From: Mycobacterium sp. E3198
GTDB taxonomy: Bacteria > Actinomycetota > Actinomycetes > Mycobacteriales > Mycobacteriaceae
DNA length: 64,000 bases
Direction of reading: 5' to 3'
Assembly (NCBI RefSeq): GCF_001667015.1
Contig: NZ_LZIS01000012.1
Location: 1 to 64,000 of the forward strand
Within the stretch, counting starts at the first letter, position 1, and the number at the start of each line of letters is the position of its first letter. Of the stretch, positions 14,986 to 24,404 are shown piece after piece. Both the position numbers and the translations under genes were made by a program. Under the pieces are notes generated by a model that saw only the letters and a program-made list of their open reading frames with translations, was not told where the DNA came from and made no database searches.

Positions 14986-15543
14986 GTGGCAGGGATCAAA
15001 GTCTTGGCGTTAGTGGGCAGCCTGCGGGCGGCGTCGATCAACCGTCAGATCGCCGAGCTGGCCGGCTCCGTCGCCCCGGACGACGTCACCGTCACGATCT
15101 TCGAAGGGCTGCACGAGCTGCCGTTCTACAACGAGGAGATCGACGACGCCATGAACGCCGACGCCCCGCCGCTGGCCCCGGTGGCCGCGCTGCGCGCCGC
15201 GGCGGCCGAGGCCGATGCCGCCCTGGTGGTCACGCCGGAGTACAACGGCAGCATCCCCGCGGTCATCAAGAACGCGATCGACTGGCTGTCCCGCCCGTTC
15301 GGTGACGGAGCGCTGAAGGGCAAGCCGCTGGCCGTGATCGGTGGGGGCTTCGGCCGCTACGGCGGGGTGTGGGCGCACGACGAGACCCGCAAGTCGTTCG
15401 GGATCGCGGGCGCCCGGGTGGTCGACTCGATCAAACTCTCCGCGCAGTTCGCCAAGCTGGACGGCAAGGCGCCAGCCGATGACGCCGAGCTGACCGCGGG
15501 CGTGCGCGATGCCGTCGGCAAGCTCGCCGCCGAAGTGGGCTGA
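14986..15543 (+). CDS. NADPH-dependent FMN reductase
   Basis: A 185-residue flavodoxin-like reductase of the NADPH:FMN type (Rv3054c-like, 184 residues). It shows the FMN phosphate loop GSLRAASINR near residues 9-18, the typical TPEYNGSIPAVIKNAIDW near 85 and GGGFGRYGG near 115. It reduces FMN or quinone-like compounds with NAD(P)H in the cytoplasm. GTG 14986 is chosen because AAGGGAA lies about 8 bases upstream. It is divergent from the TetR gene and presumably regulated through the palindrome at 14922. Confidence 0.9.
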   Translation: MAGIKVLALVGSLRAASINRQIAELAGSVAPDDVTVTIFEGLHELPFYNEEIDDAMNADAPPLAPVAALRAAAAEADAALVVTPEYNGSIPAVIKNAIDWLSRPFGDGALKGKPLAVIGGGFGRYGGVWAHDETRKSFGIAGARVVDSIKLSAQFAKLDGKAPADDAELTAGVRDAVGKLAAEVG

Positions 15544-16074
15544 ATTTAGCGATACCAAACAAGCCGCTCGCCGCCCACCAGCGCCGTTCCGATCGCCGGA
15601 TGGCCGAAGCCGCCAGCGCGCGCCGGCGACTTTGCTGGCGGGCCGGTGACGGGCGGCCGCGGGATGTCGAACACACCGGCGCTGTCGGTGGCCGATGCTA
15701 TACCTGTGCGCGTGGAGCTCCTCGATCGCGATGTGACCTGCGACACGCCGGGCGCGTGCCGGGCGGAGGGCTTACGACCAGCGAATTTCAAAATTGTTAT
15801 TCAGAACATCTTGTATCTGGACAACTTGTCGGCCACTAGGTGTAGTGTTTCGAGCACCGGCAGACCCCAGGATCCCCAGGCTGACCGGGCTTGGGGAACC
15901 TCCCCAAATCGGCTCGAAGATGTCGAAGCACGCTGCTCCGACGCGGACGGCCGCACGACGGGAATGTGGGGCCCTGACGGGCCGCTGAACACAGCGAAGA
16001 CAGAGTTTGTCGCAGTACCGCAGTTAGTTGCCAGTCCGTACCACGTCCCCACCTTCCGCAAAGGAGCGGCATCC
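15544..16074. other. Long intergenic region before nrdH
   Basis: 531 bp without a supported gene. It contains the shared nrd element at 15826-15850 and, downstream of it, about 225 bases of leader. The leader has a perfect 7-bp hairpin, TTGGGGA (15891-15897) with TCCCCAA (15901-15907), and GGCCC (15970-15974) pairing with GGGCC (15979-15983). A minus-strand frame at 15546-15791 looks protein-like at its end but has no start signal. I found no known riboswitch signature. Confidence 0.5.
15826..15850 (+). promoter_or_regulatory. nrd promoter/operator element, copy at nrdHIE
   Basis: TTGTCG, 11 bases, then TAGTGTTT, with AGG-N-G between them. The same arrangement occurs upstream of nrdF2 at 26773-26797. 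TAGTGT fits a -10 box, and the repeated word resembles the ACAC/TAGTGT half-sites of NrdR boxes. It is probably the shared control point that co-regulates both ribonucleotide reductase subunits. Confidence 0.6.
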
Positions 16075-16314
16075 ATGACCATCACCGTGTACACCAAGCC
16101 GGCATGCGTCCAGTGCAGCGCCACCTTCAAGGCCCTGGACAAGCAGGGCGTCGCCTACCAGAAGGTGGACATCACGCTGGACGCGGAGTCGCGGGACTAC
16201 GTGATGGCGCTGGGTTACCTGCAGGCCCCCGTGGTGGTGGCCGGCAACGACCACTGGTCGGGCTTCCGGCCGGATCGCATCAAGGCGCTCTCGGAGTCGG
16301 CGCTCAGCGCGTAG
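16075..16314 (+). CDS. nrdH: Glutaredoxin-like electron donor NrdH
   Basis: A 79-residue redoxin with the redox-active CVQC motif at residues 11-14 and the C-terminal WSGFRPDRIKAL segment typical of NrdH. It donates electrons from thioredoxin reductase to the class Ib ribonucleotide reductase NrdE. AAAGGAG lies about 10 bases before ATG 16075. The length equals M. tuberculosis NrdH. It is the first gene of nrdHIE. Confidence 0.96.
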   Translation: MTITVYTKPACVQCSATFKALDKQGVAYQKVDITLDAESRDYVMALGYLQAPVVVAGNDHWSGFRPDRIKALSESALSA

Positions 16315-16347
16315 GCAAGACGTTTAGGTAAGGAAGGTTGCGGTGCC

Positions 16348-16800
16348 ATGGACATCACGGGGCGCAACCTGGTCTATTTCTCCTCCGTGTCGGAGAACAC
16401 CCACCGCTTCGTGCAGAAGCTGGGTGTTCCCGCCACGCGGATACCGCTGCACGGGCACATCGAGGTCGATGAGCCCTACGTCCTGATCCTGCCGACCTAC
16501 GGTGGCGGCCGGGCCACGCCGGACCTCAACGCGGGGGGCTACGTCCCCAAGCAGGTCATCGCTTTCTTGAACAACGAACACAACCGGTCGTTGATCCGCG
16601 GCGTCATCGCCGCGGGCAACAACAACTTCGGGGCCGAATTCGCCTACGCGGGCAACGTCATCTCCCGCAAGTGCGACGTTCCCTACCTTTACCGCTTCGA
16701 ACTGATGGGGACCCCGGACGACGTGGATGCCGTCCGCGCCGGTCTCGCCGAATTCTGGAAGGAACAGACGTGCCACCAACCGTCACTGCAGAGCCTGTAG
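16348..16800 (+). CDS. nrdI: Flavodoxin-like NrdI
   Basis: A 150-residue flavodoxin-like protein that supplies the oxidant for assembling the dimanganese-tyrosyl cofactor of NrdF. The FMN-binding loop [12 protein letters not shown] is near residues 9-20, with LPTYGGG near 47 and [13 protein letters not shown] near 90. AAGGAAGG precedes ATG 16348. Its 3' end overlaps nrdE by 31 bp, which implies coupled translation. Confidence 0.96.
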   Translation: MDITGRNLVYFSSVSENTHRFVQKLGVPATRIPLHGHIEVDEPYVLILPTYGGGRATPDLNAGGYVPKQVIAFLNNEHNRSLIRGVIAAGNNNFGAEFAYAGNVISRKCDVPYLYRFELMGTPDDVDAVRAGLAEFWKEQTCHQPSLQSL

Positions 16801-18935
16801 CCGCCGGCACGCATGCGTCGCCCGAGGAGACGGACTACCACGCGCTGAACGCGATGCTGAACCTGTACGACGCGGACGGCAGGATTCAGTTCGACAAGGA
16901 CGTTCTCGCGGCGCGCCAGTACTTCCTCGAACACGTCAACCAGAACACGGTCTTCTTCCACAATCAAGACGAGAAGCTCGACTACCTGATCCGCGAAAAC
17001 TATTACGAGCGTGAGGTTCTCGACCAGTACTCGCGCAACTTCGTCAAGGAGCTGCTGGACCGCGCCTACGCCAAGAAGTTCCGGTTCCCGACGTTTCTGG
17101 GCGCGTTCAAGTACTACACCTCCTACACGCTGAAGACGTTCGACGGGAAGCGCTACCTCGAGCGCTTCGAGGACCGGGTCGTCATGGTTTCCCTCACGCT
17201 GGCCGCCGGCGACACCGCGCTGGCCGAGAAACTGGTCGACGAGATCATCGACGGACGCTTCCAGCCGGCCACCCCGACGTTTTTGAACTCGGGCAAAAAG
17301 CAACGGGGAGAGCCGGTTTCATGTTTTTTGCTTCGCATCGAGGATAATATGGAGTCGATCGGGCGGTCGATCAACTCCGCGCTGCAGCTGTCCAAGCGCG
17401 GCGGGGGAGTCGCGTTGCTGCTGAGCAACATCCGCGAGCACGGCGCGCCGATCAAGAACATCGAGAACCAGTCCTCGGGCGTCATCCCCATCATGAAGTT
17501 GCTCGAGGACTCGTTCTCCTACGCCAATCAGCTGGGGGCGCGCCAGGGCGCGGGCGCGGTGTATCTGCACGCGCATCACCCCGACATCTACCGCTTCCTG
17601 GACACCAAGCGGGAGAACGCCGACGAGAAGATCCGGATCAAGACGCTGAGCCTGGGCGTGGTGATCCCCGACATCACCTTCGAGCTGGCCAAGCGCAACG
17701 AGGACATGTACCTGTTCTCGCCGTACGACGTCGAACGCGTCTACGGCGTGCCGTTCGCCGACATCTCGGTGACCGAGAAGTACTACGAGATGGTCGACGA
17801 CGCGCGCATCCGCAAGACGAAGATCAAGGCGCGCGAGTTCTTCCAGACGCTGGCGGAGCTGCAGTTCGAGTCCGGCTACCCGTACATCATGTTCGAGGAC
17901 ACGGTGAACCGGGCCAATCCCATCGAGGGCAAGATCACCCACTCGAACCTGTGCTCGGAGATCCTGCAGGTGTCCACGCCGTCGCTGTTCAACGACGACC
18001 TGTCGTATGCCAAGGTAGGCAAGGACATTTCGTGCAACCTCGGTTCGCTGAACATCGCCAAGACGATGGACTCGCCGGACTTCGCCCAGACGATCGAGGT
18101 GGCCATCCGGGCGCTGACCGCGGTGAGCGACCAGACCCACATCACGTCGGTGCCGTCAATCGAGCAGGGCAACAACGATTCCCACGCGATCGGGCTGGGG
18201 CAGATGAACCTGCACGGCTACCTGGCGCGGGAGGGCATCTTCTACGGCTCCGAGGAAGGCGTCGACTTCACCAACATCTACTTCTACACGGTGCTGTATC
18301 ACGCGCTGCGCGCGTCGAACCGCATCGCGATCGAACGCGGCACCCACTTCAAGGGTTTCGAGAAGTCCAAGTACGCCTCGGGGGAGTTCTTCGACCGCTA
18401 CACCGAGCAGGTGTGGGAGCCCGCGACCGACAAGGTGCGGCAGCTGTTCGCGGACGCCGACATTCGCATCCCGACGCAGGACGACTGGAAGCGGTTGAAG
18501 GAGTCGGTCCAGGCGAACGGCATCTACAACCAGAACCTGCAGGCGGTGCCGCCGACCGGGTCGATCTCCTACATCAACCACTCGACGAGCTCGATCCACC
18601 CCATCGTGTCGAAGGTCGAGATCCGCAAGGAGGGCAAGATCGGGCGGGTCTACTACCCGGCGCCGTATATGACCAACGACAACCTGGAGTACTACCAGGA
18701 CGCCTACGAGATCGGTTACGAGAAGATCATCGACACCTACGCCGCGGCCACCCAGCACGTGGACCAGGGGCTGAGCCTGACGCTGTTCTTCAAGGACACC
18801 GCCACCACCCGCGACGTGAACAAGGCGCAGATCTACGCCTGGCGCAAGGGGATCAAGACGCTGTACTACATCCGGTTGCGGCAGATGGCGCTGGAGGGCA
18901 CTGAGGTGGAGGGTTGCGTCTCCTGCATGCTGTGA
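16770..18935 (+). CDS. nrdE: Class Ib ribonucleotide reductase large subunit NrdE
   Basis: A 721-residue catalytic subunit that reduces ribonucleoside diphosphates to deoxyribonucleotides. It carries the active-site segment [10 protein letters not shown] near residue 188, the radical-site region with NLCSEI near 395, the tyrosines of the radical path ([10 protein letters not shown] and nearby), and the C-terminal redox pair CVSC. There is no N-terminal ATP cone, as expected for class Ib. GTG 16770 with GGAAGGA just upstream is the start; longer in-frame readings would run through nrdI. The matching small subunit nrdF2 lies 8 kb away at 26845. Confidence 0.96.
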   Translation: MPPTVTAEPVAAGTHASPEETDYHALNAMLNLYDADGRIQFDKDVLAARQYFLEHVNQNTVFFHNQDEKLDYLIRENYYEREVLDQYSRNFVKELLDRAYAKKFRFPTFLGAFKYYTSYTLKTFDGKRYLERFEDRVVMVSLTLAAGDTALAEKLVDEIIDGRFQPATPTFLNSGKKQRGEPVSCFLLRIEDNMESIGRSINSALQLSKRGGGVALLLSNIREHGAPIKNIENQSSGVIPIMKLLEDSFSYANQLGARQGAGAVYLHAHHPDIYRFLDTKRENADEKIRIKTLSLGVVIPDITFELAKRNEDMYLFSPYDVERVYGVPFADISVTEKYYEMVDDARIRKTKIKAREFFQTLAELQFESGYPYIMFEDTVNRANPIEGKITHSNLCSEILQVSTPSLFNDDLSYAKVGKDISCNLGSLNIAKTMDSPDFAQTIEVAIRALTAVSDQTHITSVPSIEQGNNDSHAIGLGQMNLHGYLAREGIFYGSEEGVDFTNIYFYTVLYHALRASNRIAIERGTHFKGFEKSKYASGEFFDRYTEQVWEPATDKVRQLFADADIRIPTQDDWKRLKESVQANGIYNQNLQAVPPTGSISYINHSTSSIHPIVSKVEIRKEGKIGRVYYPAPYMTNDNLEYYQDAYEIGYEKIIDTYAAATQHVDQGLSLTLFFKDTATTRDVNKAQIYAWRKGIKTLYYIRLRQMALEGTEVEGCVSCML

Positions 18936-18944
18936 CGCCGCATC

Positions 18945-18998
18945 GAACGTGAAGCTGTTGCGACTTTTCGGCCCGATTTTCGCAACCAGTGCACGCTC
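18945..18998 (+). terminator. Stem-loop after nrdE
   Basis: An inner stem, GTTGCGA (18957-18963) with TCGCAAC (18980-18986), lies inside an outer one, GAACGTG (18945-18951) with CACGCTC (18992-18998; one mismatch). It starts 9 bases after the nrdE stop, so termination of nrdHIE is plausible. The CACGCTC end matches the element at 4675. Confidence 0.45.
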
Positions 18999-19052
18999 GG
19001 CGACGGCGAGCCCGCGGCGGCAGTCTGCCCTGGTCAGCGCCCAGAGCGCGGT

Positions 19053-19796
19053 ATGGTGCTTGATGTGGTGAGAATTCCCCGACCGCCGCACCCCAGCGTG
19101 AAGCCCGGGGTCAAGGTCGACGCGCGCAGCGAACGGTGGCGCGAACACCGCAAGAAGGTGCGCGGCGAGATCGTCGAGGCGGCGTTCCGCGCCATCGACC
19201 GCCTGGGGCCCGAGCTGAGCGTGCGGGAGATCGCCGAGGAGGCCGGCACCGCCAAGCCGAAGATCTACCGCCACTTCCACGACAAGTCCGACCTGTTCCA
19301 GGCGATCGGGGAGCGCCTGCGGGACATGCTGTGGGGGGCGATCTTCCCCTCGATCGACCTGAAGACCGACTCGGCGCGCGAGGTGATCCACCGCGCCGTC
19401 GAGGAGTACGTCATCCTCGTCGACAAACACCCGAACGTGCTGCGGGTCTTCATCCAGGGTCGCTCCGCGGCGAGTCCCAAGATCCTCGAGGAGGGCCGCG
19501 GCATCACCCTGGCCGTGGCCGACATGTTCGACAACGAGCTGCAGGACATGGAGCTGGACCACGCGGCGGTGGAGCTGGCGGGGCATGCGGCGTTCGGCTC
19601 GGCCGCATCGGCCACCGACTGGTGGTTGGGCCCCGACGCCGACAGCCCGCGGCGCATGCCGCGCGAGCAATTCGTCGCTCACCTGACGACGATCATGATG
19701 GGCGTCATCCTCGGCACCGCCGAGGTGCTCGGCATCTCGATGGATCCTGACCAGCCGATACACAGCGTGGTGCCCAGCAAGCCCGCCGCGAGCTGA
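19053..19796 (+). CDS. TetR family regulator (Rv3050c-like)
   Basis: A 247-residue regulator. The DNA-binding region near residues 40-85 contains VREIAEEAGTAKPKIYRHF. An all-helical domain follows. The start at ATG 19053 matches the length of Rv3050c (246); GTG 19065 or 19068 are shorter options. It is followed after 105 bp by the monooxygenase gene in the same direction, and two palindromes lie in that gap. It probably controls the monooxygenase. Confidence 0.85.
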   Translation: MVLDVVRIPRPPHPSVKPGVKVDARSERWREHRKKVRGEIVEAAFRAIDRLGPELSVREIAEEAGTAKPKIYRHFHDKSDLFQAIGERLRDMLWGAIFPSIDLKTDSAREVIHRAVEEYVILVDKHPNVLRVFIQGRSAASPKILEEGRGITLAVADMFDNELQDMELDHAAVELAGHAAFGSAASATDWWLGPDADSPRRMPREQFVAHLTTIMMGVILGTAEVLGISMDPDQPIHSVVPSKPAAS

Positions 19797-19809
19797 GGAC
19801 TTTCGGCAC

Positions 19810-19870
19810 GTTGACATCGGTCCGCCGATCGTCAACACTCGTGCCATCCGATACCCTGGGTACTGGGTAT
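19810..19870. promoter_or_regulatory. Two palindromes before the monooxygenase gene
   Basis: GTTGACATCGG (19810-19820) pairs with CCGATCGTCAAC (19825-19836) with one bulged base. ATACCC (19851-19856) pairs with GGGTAT (19865-19870). The first could be a terminator for the TetR gene or an operator. The second sits at promoter distance from GTG 19902. Confidence 0.4.
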
Positions 19871-19901
19871 TTGCGGGAGCCAACAGGAAGAACGATCTAC
19901 C

Positions 19902-21452
19902 GTGACCGATGCCATGACACACGTCGAGCCGACTCAGGCACGCGAACCGGTGCACACCCGCGCCCTGATCATCGGGACCGGCTTCTCCGGTCTCGGCATG
20001 GCGATCGCGCTGCAGAAGCAGGGCGTGGACTTCGTCATCCTGGAGAAGGCCGGCGACATCGGGGGCACCTGGCGAGACAACAGCTACCCCGGCTGCGCCT
20101 GCGACATCCCGTCACACCTGTACTCGTTTTCGTTCGAACCGAAGCCGGACTGGCGCAACCCGTTCTCCTACCAGCCTGAGATCCAGGAATACCTCCAGGG
20201 CGTCACCGACAAGTACGGGCTGCGCCGCTACATCGTGTTCGACTCCCTGGTGGATCGCGGCCACTGGGACGACGACGAGAACCGGTGGCACGTGTTCACC
20301 GCCGACGGCCGCGAGTACGTGGCCCAGTTCCTGATTTCCGGTGCGGGCGCGCTGCACATCCCGTCGTTCCCCGACATCGAGGGTCGCGACGAATTCGCCG
20401 GTCCCGCTTTCCATTCCGCGCAGTGGGACCACTCCGTCGACCTGACCGGCAAGCGCGTGGCGATCATCGGAACCGGCGCCAGCGCGATCCAGATCGTGCC
20501 CGAGATCGTCGGGCAGGTCGCCGAACTGCAGCTCTACCAGCGCACCCCGCCGTGGGTGGTACCGCGGTCCAACCCGGATCTGCCGCCGGCCCTGCGGCGG
20601 GCCATGGAGAACGTCCCCGGGCTGCGCGCGCTGACGCGGCTGGGGATCTACTGGGCGCAGGAGGCGCTGGCCTTCGGCATGACGCAGCGGCCCAACGCGC
20701 TGAAGTTCATCGAGGCCTACGCCAAATACAACATCCGCCGCTCGGTGAAGGACCGCGAGCTGCGCCGCAAACTGACGCCGCACTACCGCATCGGGTGCAA
20801 GCGAATCCTGAACTCCTCCACCTATTACGGCGCCGTCGCGGACCCCAAGACCCAACTGATCACCGATCCCATCCGCCGCATCACGACCGACGGGATCGTC
20901 ACCGCCGACGGCCGGGAGCACAAGGCGGACGTGATCGTCTATGCCACCGGCTTCCACGTCACCGACTCCTACACCTACGTCCAGATCAAGGGGCGGCACG
21001 GGGAGGACCTGGTCGACCGCTGGAACCGGGAGGGCATCGGCGCGCATCGCGGCATCACCGTCGCCGACGTGCCCAACCTGTTCTTCCTGCTGGGACCCAA
21101 CACGGGGCTCGGGCACAACTCGGTGGTGTTCATGATCGAATCGCAGATCCGCTACGTCGCCGACGCGATCAAGACCTGCGACAAGAAGGGCGCGCAGGCG
21201 CTCGCGCCCACCCGCGCGGCGCAGGACGCCTTCAACGACGAGTTGCAGCGCAAGCTGTCGCACTCGGTGTGGAACAGCGGCGGCTGCAGCAGTTGGTATT
21301 TGGACGAGCACGGCAAGAACACCGTGCTGTGGGGCGGCTACACCTGGCAGTACTGGCGGGCGACCCGCGGGGTCAAGCCGGAGGAGTACCGGTTCTTTGG
21401 CATGCGCCGGACCCGCGGTGAGAAGGACCTGAGCGCCACCGGGCAGGCATAA
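19902..21452 (+). CDS. Baeyer-Villiger-type flavin monooxygenase (Rv3049c-like)
   Basis: A 516-residue FAD/NADPH monooxygenase. The FAD Rossmann motif GTGFSGLG is near residue 27. The family fingerprint FxGxxxHxxxW(D) is visible as FAGPAFHSAQWD near 165-176. The NADPH motif GTGASA follows near 190. These enzymes insert oxygen next to a ketone, or oxidise sulfur or nitrogen (EthA type). The aromatic contact WRDNSYPGCACD is also typical. The start is GTG 19902; ATG 19914 is possible. The substrate is unknown. The upstream TetR gene is the likely regulator. Confidence 0.92.
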   Translation: MTDAMTHVEPTQAREPVHTRALIIGTGFSGLGMAIALQKQGVDFVILEKAGDIGGTWRDNSYPGCACDIPSHLYSFSFEPKPDWRNPFSYQPEIQEYLQGVTDKYGLRRYIVFDSLVDRGHWDDDENRWHVFTADGREYVAQFLISGAGALHIPSFPDIEGRDEFAGPAFHSAQWDHSVDLTGKRVAIIGTGASAIQIVPEIVGQVAELQLYQRTPPWVVPRSNPDLPPALRRAMENVPGLRALTRLGIYWAQEALAFGMTQRPNALKFIEAYAKYNIRRSVKDRELRRKLTPHYRIGCKRILNSSTYYGAVADPKTQLITDPIRRITTDGIVTADGREHKADVIVYATGFHVTDSYTYVQIKGRHGEDLVDRWNREGIGAHRGITVADVPNLFFLLGPNTGLGHNSVVFMIESQIRYVADAIKTCDKKGAQALAPTRAAQDAFNDELQRKLSHSVWNSGGCSSWYLDEHGKNTVLWGGYTWQYWRATRGVKPEEYRFFGMRRTRGEKDLSATGQA

Positions 21453-21496
21453 AAGTTCGGGCTCCCTAAGCCGTCCGGCTTTACACTGGGAGGGCA

Positions 21497-21955
21497 ATGA
21501 GCGCCTATCAGACCGTCGTGGTCGGCACCGATGGCTCGGATTCGTCGCTGCGTGCGGTGGAGCGCGCAGCCGCGATCGCCGCGCAGCACGGCGCGAAACT
21601 GGTCGTCGCGACCGCGCATACTCCCGTCCCCGTGGAGAAGGGCCGCTACGCCATCCCGCCGGGCAGCGACCACGGTCAGGACTACCGGACGGTGGGCGAG
21701 GCCCCTTTCTACGCGATCCTGCAGAACGCCAGGGAGCGGGCCCATCAAGCCGGGGCCAAGAACGTGGAGGAGAGGCCGATCGTCGGTGCCCCCATCAACG
21801 CGCTGGTGCAGCTCGCCGAGGAGATCGCTGCCGACCTGCTCGTCGTCGGCAACGTCGGGCTCAGCAGCGTCGCCGGGCGGCTGCTGGGATCAGTGCCATC
21901 CGAGGTCTCCCGCAGGGCCAAGACCGACGTGCTGATCGTCTACACCACCGGCTGA
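21497..21955 (+). CDS. Universal stress protein (USP)
   Basis: A 152-residue single-domain USP. The ATP-binding pattern G-2x-G-9x-G-S is present as GNVGLSSVAGRLLGS near 114-128, and the N-terminus TVVVGTDGSDSSLRAVERA is typical. USP proteins of this group bind ATP or cAMP and act in stress physiology. GGGAGGG precedes ATG 21497. It is a monocistronic-looking gene. Confidence 0.93.
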   Translation: MSAYQTVVVGTDGSDSSLRAVERAAAIAAQHGAKLVVATAHTPVPVEKGRYAIPPGSDHGQDYRTVGEAPFYAILQNARERAHQAGAKNVEERPIVGAPINALVQLAEEIAADLLVVGNVGLSSVAGRLLGSVPSEVSRRAKTDVLIVYTTG

Positions 21956-22080
21956 TGCATGCGTCACCCGCCACCCGTCGGGCCGTGTCCGCGTAGCACC
22001 CGCGCAAACTGACCGCTTCGCCCGTCGTCCGGGGCGTCGGGCCGCACACCGAGGCGCCGGTGCGACACAATCAGAGCGCT

Positions 22081-23382
22081 ATGTGGACACGTCAGGCCAT
22101 CCGGGCGAGGCTCGCGCGTCGCGAAGAACCGCCCCCGCCGGTCGCCCCGCCCGACACCTTCGACGATGGCGAGATCGCGGCGATGCTGCGCGAACTCGGG
22201 CTCGCGATGATCGAGATGATGCACCCGACGCATCTGGTGCGGGGGCGCCTGCAGCGCATCATCGCCCGCTACACCACCAAAGACGTGCGGATCGTCGTGT
22301 TACCGACCGTCATGCTGATCCAGTTGGGCAACGAGAGTTACGAGATCGACGTGACCAGGCCGGCGGGTTTCCGATTGGACCTGGCCGGACGCATCGACGA
22401 GATCACCCGCCTGGCCACCCTCGGCGCCATCGCCCCCGCGGACGCGATGGCGGCGCTGGCCGAGGCCCGCGCGATGCCACCGCGCTTCAATCCGTTGCTG
22501 ACGGTGGTCGGTTACGTGATCACCACGCTGGGCTTCGGCATGATCATCAACCCGACGTGGGCGTCGCTGTGGGGACACGCGTTTCTCGGGGCGGTTGTCG
22601 GAGTGATTCTCCTTGCGGCACGGTCGATTCCGGCGTTGAACGCCATCGCGCCGACCCTGGCCGCGATGCTGGTGACGGTGTTGGCGACCTGGTTCGTCGC
22701 CGACGCCGCCAACGACGGCCTGATGCGGGTGATCGCGCCCTCGCTGGTGGCGATGCTGCCCGGGCTGGCGTTGACGGTCGGTGCGATGGAGCTGGCGGGA
22801 TCGGAGATCATCGCCGGCGCGAGCCGCCTCATCTACGGCGTCGTCCAGTTGATGCTGCTGGTGTTCGGGGTGGCGCTCGGCATGGCGCTGGCGGGCAAAG
22901 TCGCCCCCCAGCAGCCCTCGCCGCAGATCGGTCCCTGGGGCTTCTATGTGGCGATCCTGGTCATCGGCGTGGGGCTGTACGTCTATCTGTCCGCGCCGCG
23001 CGGATCGCTGGTCTGGCTGACCGTGGCGGTCGCGGCGGCGCTGGTCGGGCAGAAGCTCGGCAGTGTGTTTCTGACCCCCGCGCACGCGGGCGCGCTCGGG
23101 GCCGCGCTCGTCCTCCCCGTTGCGCTGATCGCCGCACGCCTCAAACACGCGCCGCCGGCCCTGGTGATGGTGCTGGCGGCGTTTTGGTCGCTGGTGCCCG
23201 GCGCGCTGAGCTTCGAGACGCTGTCGCAAGCCGCCACCGGCGGACCCGCCGACCTGTCAACGTTGATCAGCGCGGTCGCGACCGTGTTCTCGATCTCGCT
23301 GGGCACCCTGATCAGCTGGAGTGTCGTCAACTCCGTCGTACTGGGGCGACGCAGTGCGCGGTCCGGGGCGCAAACTTTGTGA
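22081..23382 (+). CDS. ThrE-type threonine/serine exporter family membrane protein
   Basis: A 433-residue membrane protein. Residues 30-150 form the cytoplasmic DUF1212-type domain (MIEMMHPTHLVRGRLQRIIA), and about ten hydrophobic segments follow from residue 145 to the end, which is the ThrE layout. It is predicted to export small amino acids. ATG 22081 is used; GTG 22060 is possible. It converges with a TetR gene 10 bp away. The substrate is not determinable from sequence. Confidence 0.85.
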   Translation: MWTRQAIRARLARREEPPPPVAPPDTFDDGEIAAMLRELGLAMIEMMHPTHLVRGRLQRIIARYTTKDVRIVVLPTVMLIQLGNESYEIDVTRPAGFRLDLAGRIDEITRLATLGAIAPADAMAALAEARAMPPRFNPLLTVVGYVITTLGFGMIINPTWASLWGHAFLGAVVGVILLAARSIPALNAIAPTLAAMLVTVLATWFVADAANDGLMRVIAPSLVAMLPGLALTVGAMELAGSEIIAGASRLIYGVVQLMLLVFGVALGMALAGKVAPQQPSPQIGPWGFYVAILVIGVGLYVYLSAPRGSLVWLTVAVAAALVGQKLGSVFLTPAHAGALGAALVLPVALIAARLKHAPPALVMVLAAFWSLVPGALSFETLSQAATGGPADLSTLISAVATVFSISLGTLISWSVVNSVVLGRRSARSGAQTL

Positions 23383-23392
23383 GCGGCGTGCT

Positions 23393-23941
23393 TTAGGGCC
23401 GGCGCGCCAACAGGTCGGTGAAGGCCTTCGCGGCCGCGTCCACGCCGGCCACGTCGTTGGTGGCGACGAGGTCGAGCAGCAGGCCGCGGGTGACGGCCAA
23501 GCCGAGCCTGGCCATCGCGCCGTCGTAGGCAACTCCGGCGGTGGCCGACTCGACCTCGCTCAGCCAGCCGTCGACGGCGCCGGGAATCATTCGCGTGAAC
23601 GGCTTTTCGCCCTGGGCCGCGCGCGAATAGCACTCGAAGAACAGGCGCTCCAGCTGGCGCAGCTCGGGGCGGCGCAGGTCGGCCCACATCGCGGCGAAGC
23701 CGTCGGCCGGGTCCGCCGGCAAGCCGGGGACGAGGGCCATCTGGCGGCGCTCGGCCTCCTCGACGATCGCGATCAGCAGGTCTTCTCGAGAACCGAAGTG
23801 GTGCAACAGCATCCGGTGGCTGGTGCCGACCGCGGCGGCGACGTCGCGGAGCGAACGGTTGCCGATGCCGTTCGCGGCGAACTCGCCGAACAGCGCGTTC
23901 AGTAGTTCGCGGCGTCGCTCGGTGTCAGGCGTGCGGGCCAT
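23393..23941 (-). CDS. TetR family regulator, SRPBCC partner
   Basis: A 182-residue regulator. The helix-turn-helix near residues 25-60 contains LRDVAAAVGTSHRMLLHHFG. It is the second gene of a two-gene transcript and overlaps the upstream SRPBCC gene by 17 bp. The strong palindrome at 24370, immediately before the first gene, is its probable autoregulatory operator. Confidence 0.87.
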   Translation of the reverse strand: MARTPDTERRRELLNALFGEFAANGIGNRSLRDVAAAVGTSHRMLLHHFGSREDLLIAIVEEAERRQMALVPGLPADPADGFAAMWADLRRPELRQLERLFFECYSRAAQGEKPFTRMIPGAVDGWLSEVESATAGVAYDGAMARLGLAVTRGLLLDLVATNDVAGVDAAAKAFTDLLARRP

Positions 23942-24371
23942 GGGCGCGGCTGAGCTGCTCAGACCGGGCCTTGAGGCCTTCGGCCTCGAGTTTGAGGTAG
24001 CGCTTGGTCCGCTTGACCGTCAACCGGCCGACCAGCGCGCCGAGCGCGCCGCGCTGGTCGAGTTCCTGGCGCACCAGGGTCCGCCCGCCCGGCAGGGCCG
24101 TGACGAAATGGCGGGCGGTCACCAGCACGCCGGGCGAGCGGCACACCCACGTCCAGGAGGTGCCGGGGTCGAGCTCGGCGACGGTCCAGATCAGCTTCTG
24201 CAGGCCGGGTTGCTTGATCGCGAACCGCCTGCCGACGGCGAGGGTGGATCCGTCCTGCCCGGTCAGCGACGTCACCGACGCCGTCCACTCCGGCCAGCCT
24301 TCGACGTCGCTGAAGACGTCCCACACCAGCTGCGGCGGCGCGTCTATCTCGATACTGTCCTCGTTGAACAT
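23925..24371 (-). CDS. SRPBCC (START-like) ligand-binding protein
   Basis: A 148-residue protein with the helix-grip SRPBCC fold (polyketide cyclase/dehydrase-like), recognised by IEIDAPPQLVWDVFSDVEGW at the start and PGTSWTWVCRSPG in the middle. The family binds hydrophobic ligands in a deep cavity; some act as cyclases. The ATG at 24371 overlaps a palindrome (24370-24387), so the transcript probably begins close to the start codon. Co-transcribed with the TetR gene behind it. Confidence 0.85.
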   Translation of the reverse strand: MFNEDSIEIDAPPQLVWDVFSDVEGWPEWTASVTSLTGQDGSTLAVGRRFAIKQPGLQKLIWTVAELDPGTSWTWVCRSPGVLVTARHFVTALPGGRTLVRQELDQRGALGALVGRLTVKRTKRYLKLEAEGLKARSEQLSRAHGPHA

Positions 24372-24387
24372 GTACCAAATGGTACAT
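24370..24387. promoter_or_regulatory. Palindrome overlapping the SRPBCC start codon
   Basis: ATGTACCAAATGGTACAT has perfect 7-bp arms around AAAT. It overlaps the first bases of the SRPBCC start codon and fills most of the gap to the oxidoreductase gene. It is the likely operator for the TetR protein encoded at 23393. Confidence 0.6.
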
Positions 24388-24404
24388 AAAACGCCGGGCC
24401 CTGC

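Noticed and set aside
15546..15791. Minus-strand frame ending GHPAIGTALVGGERLVWYR
   Set aside because: The end looks like a real protein tail, but there is no start signal, ribosome site or upstream continuation. At most a remnant.
15880..16010. Possible cobalamin riboswitch before nrdH
   Set aside because: Hairpins exist, but I could not find the B12 box or the conserved core, and nrdHIE is not usually B12-controlled.
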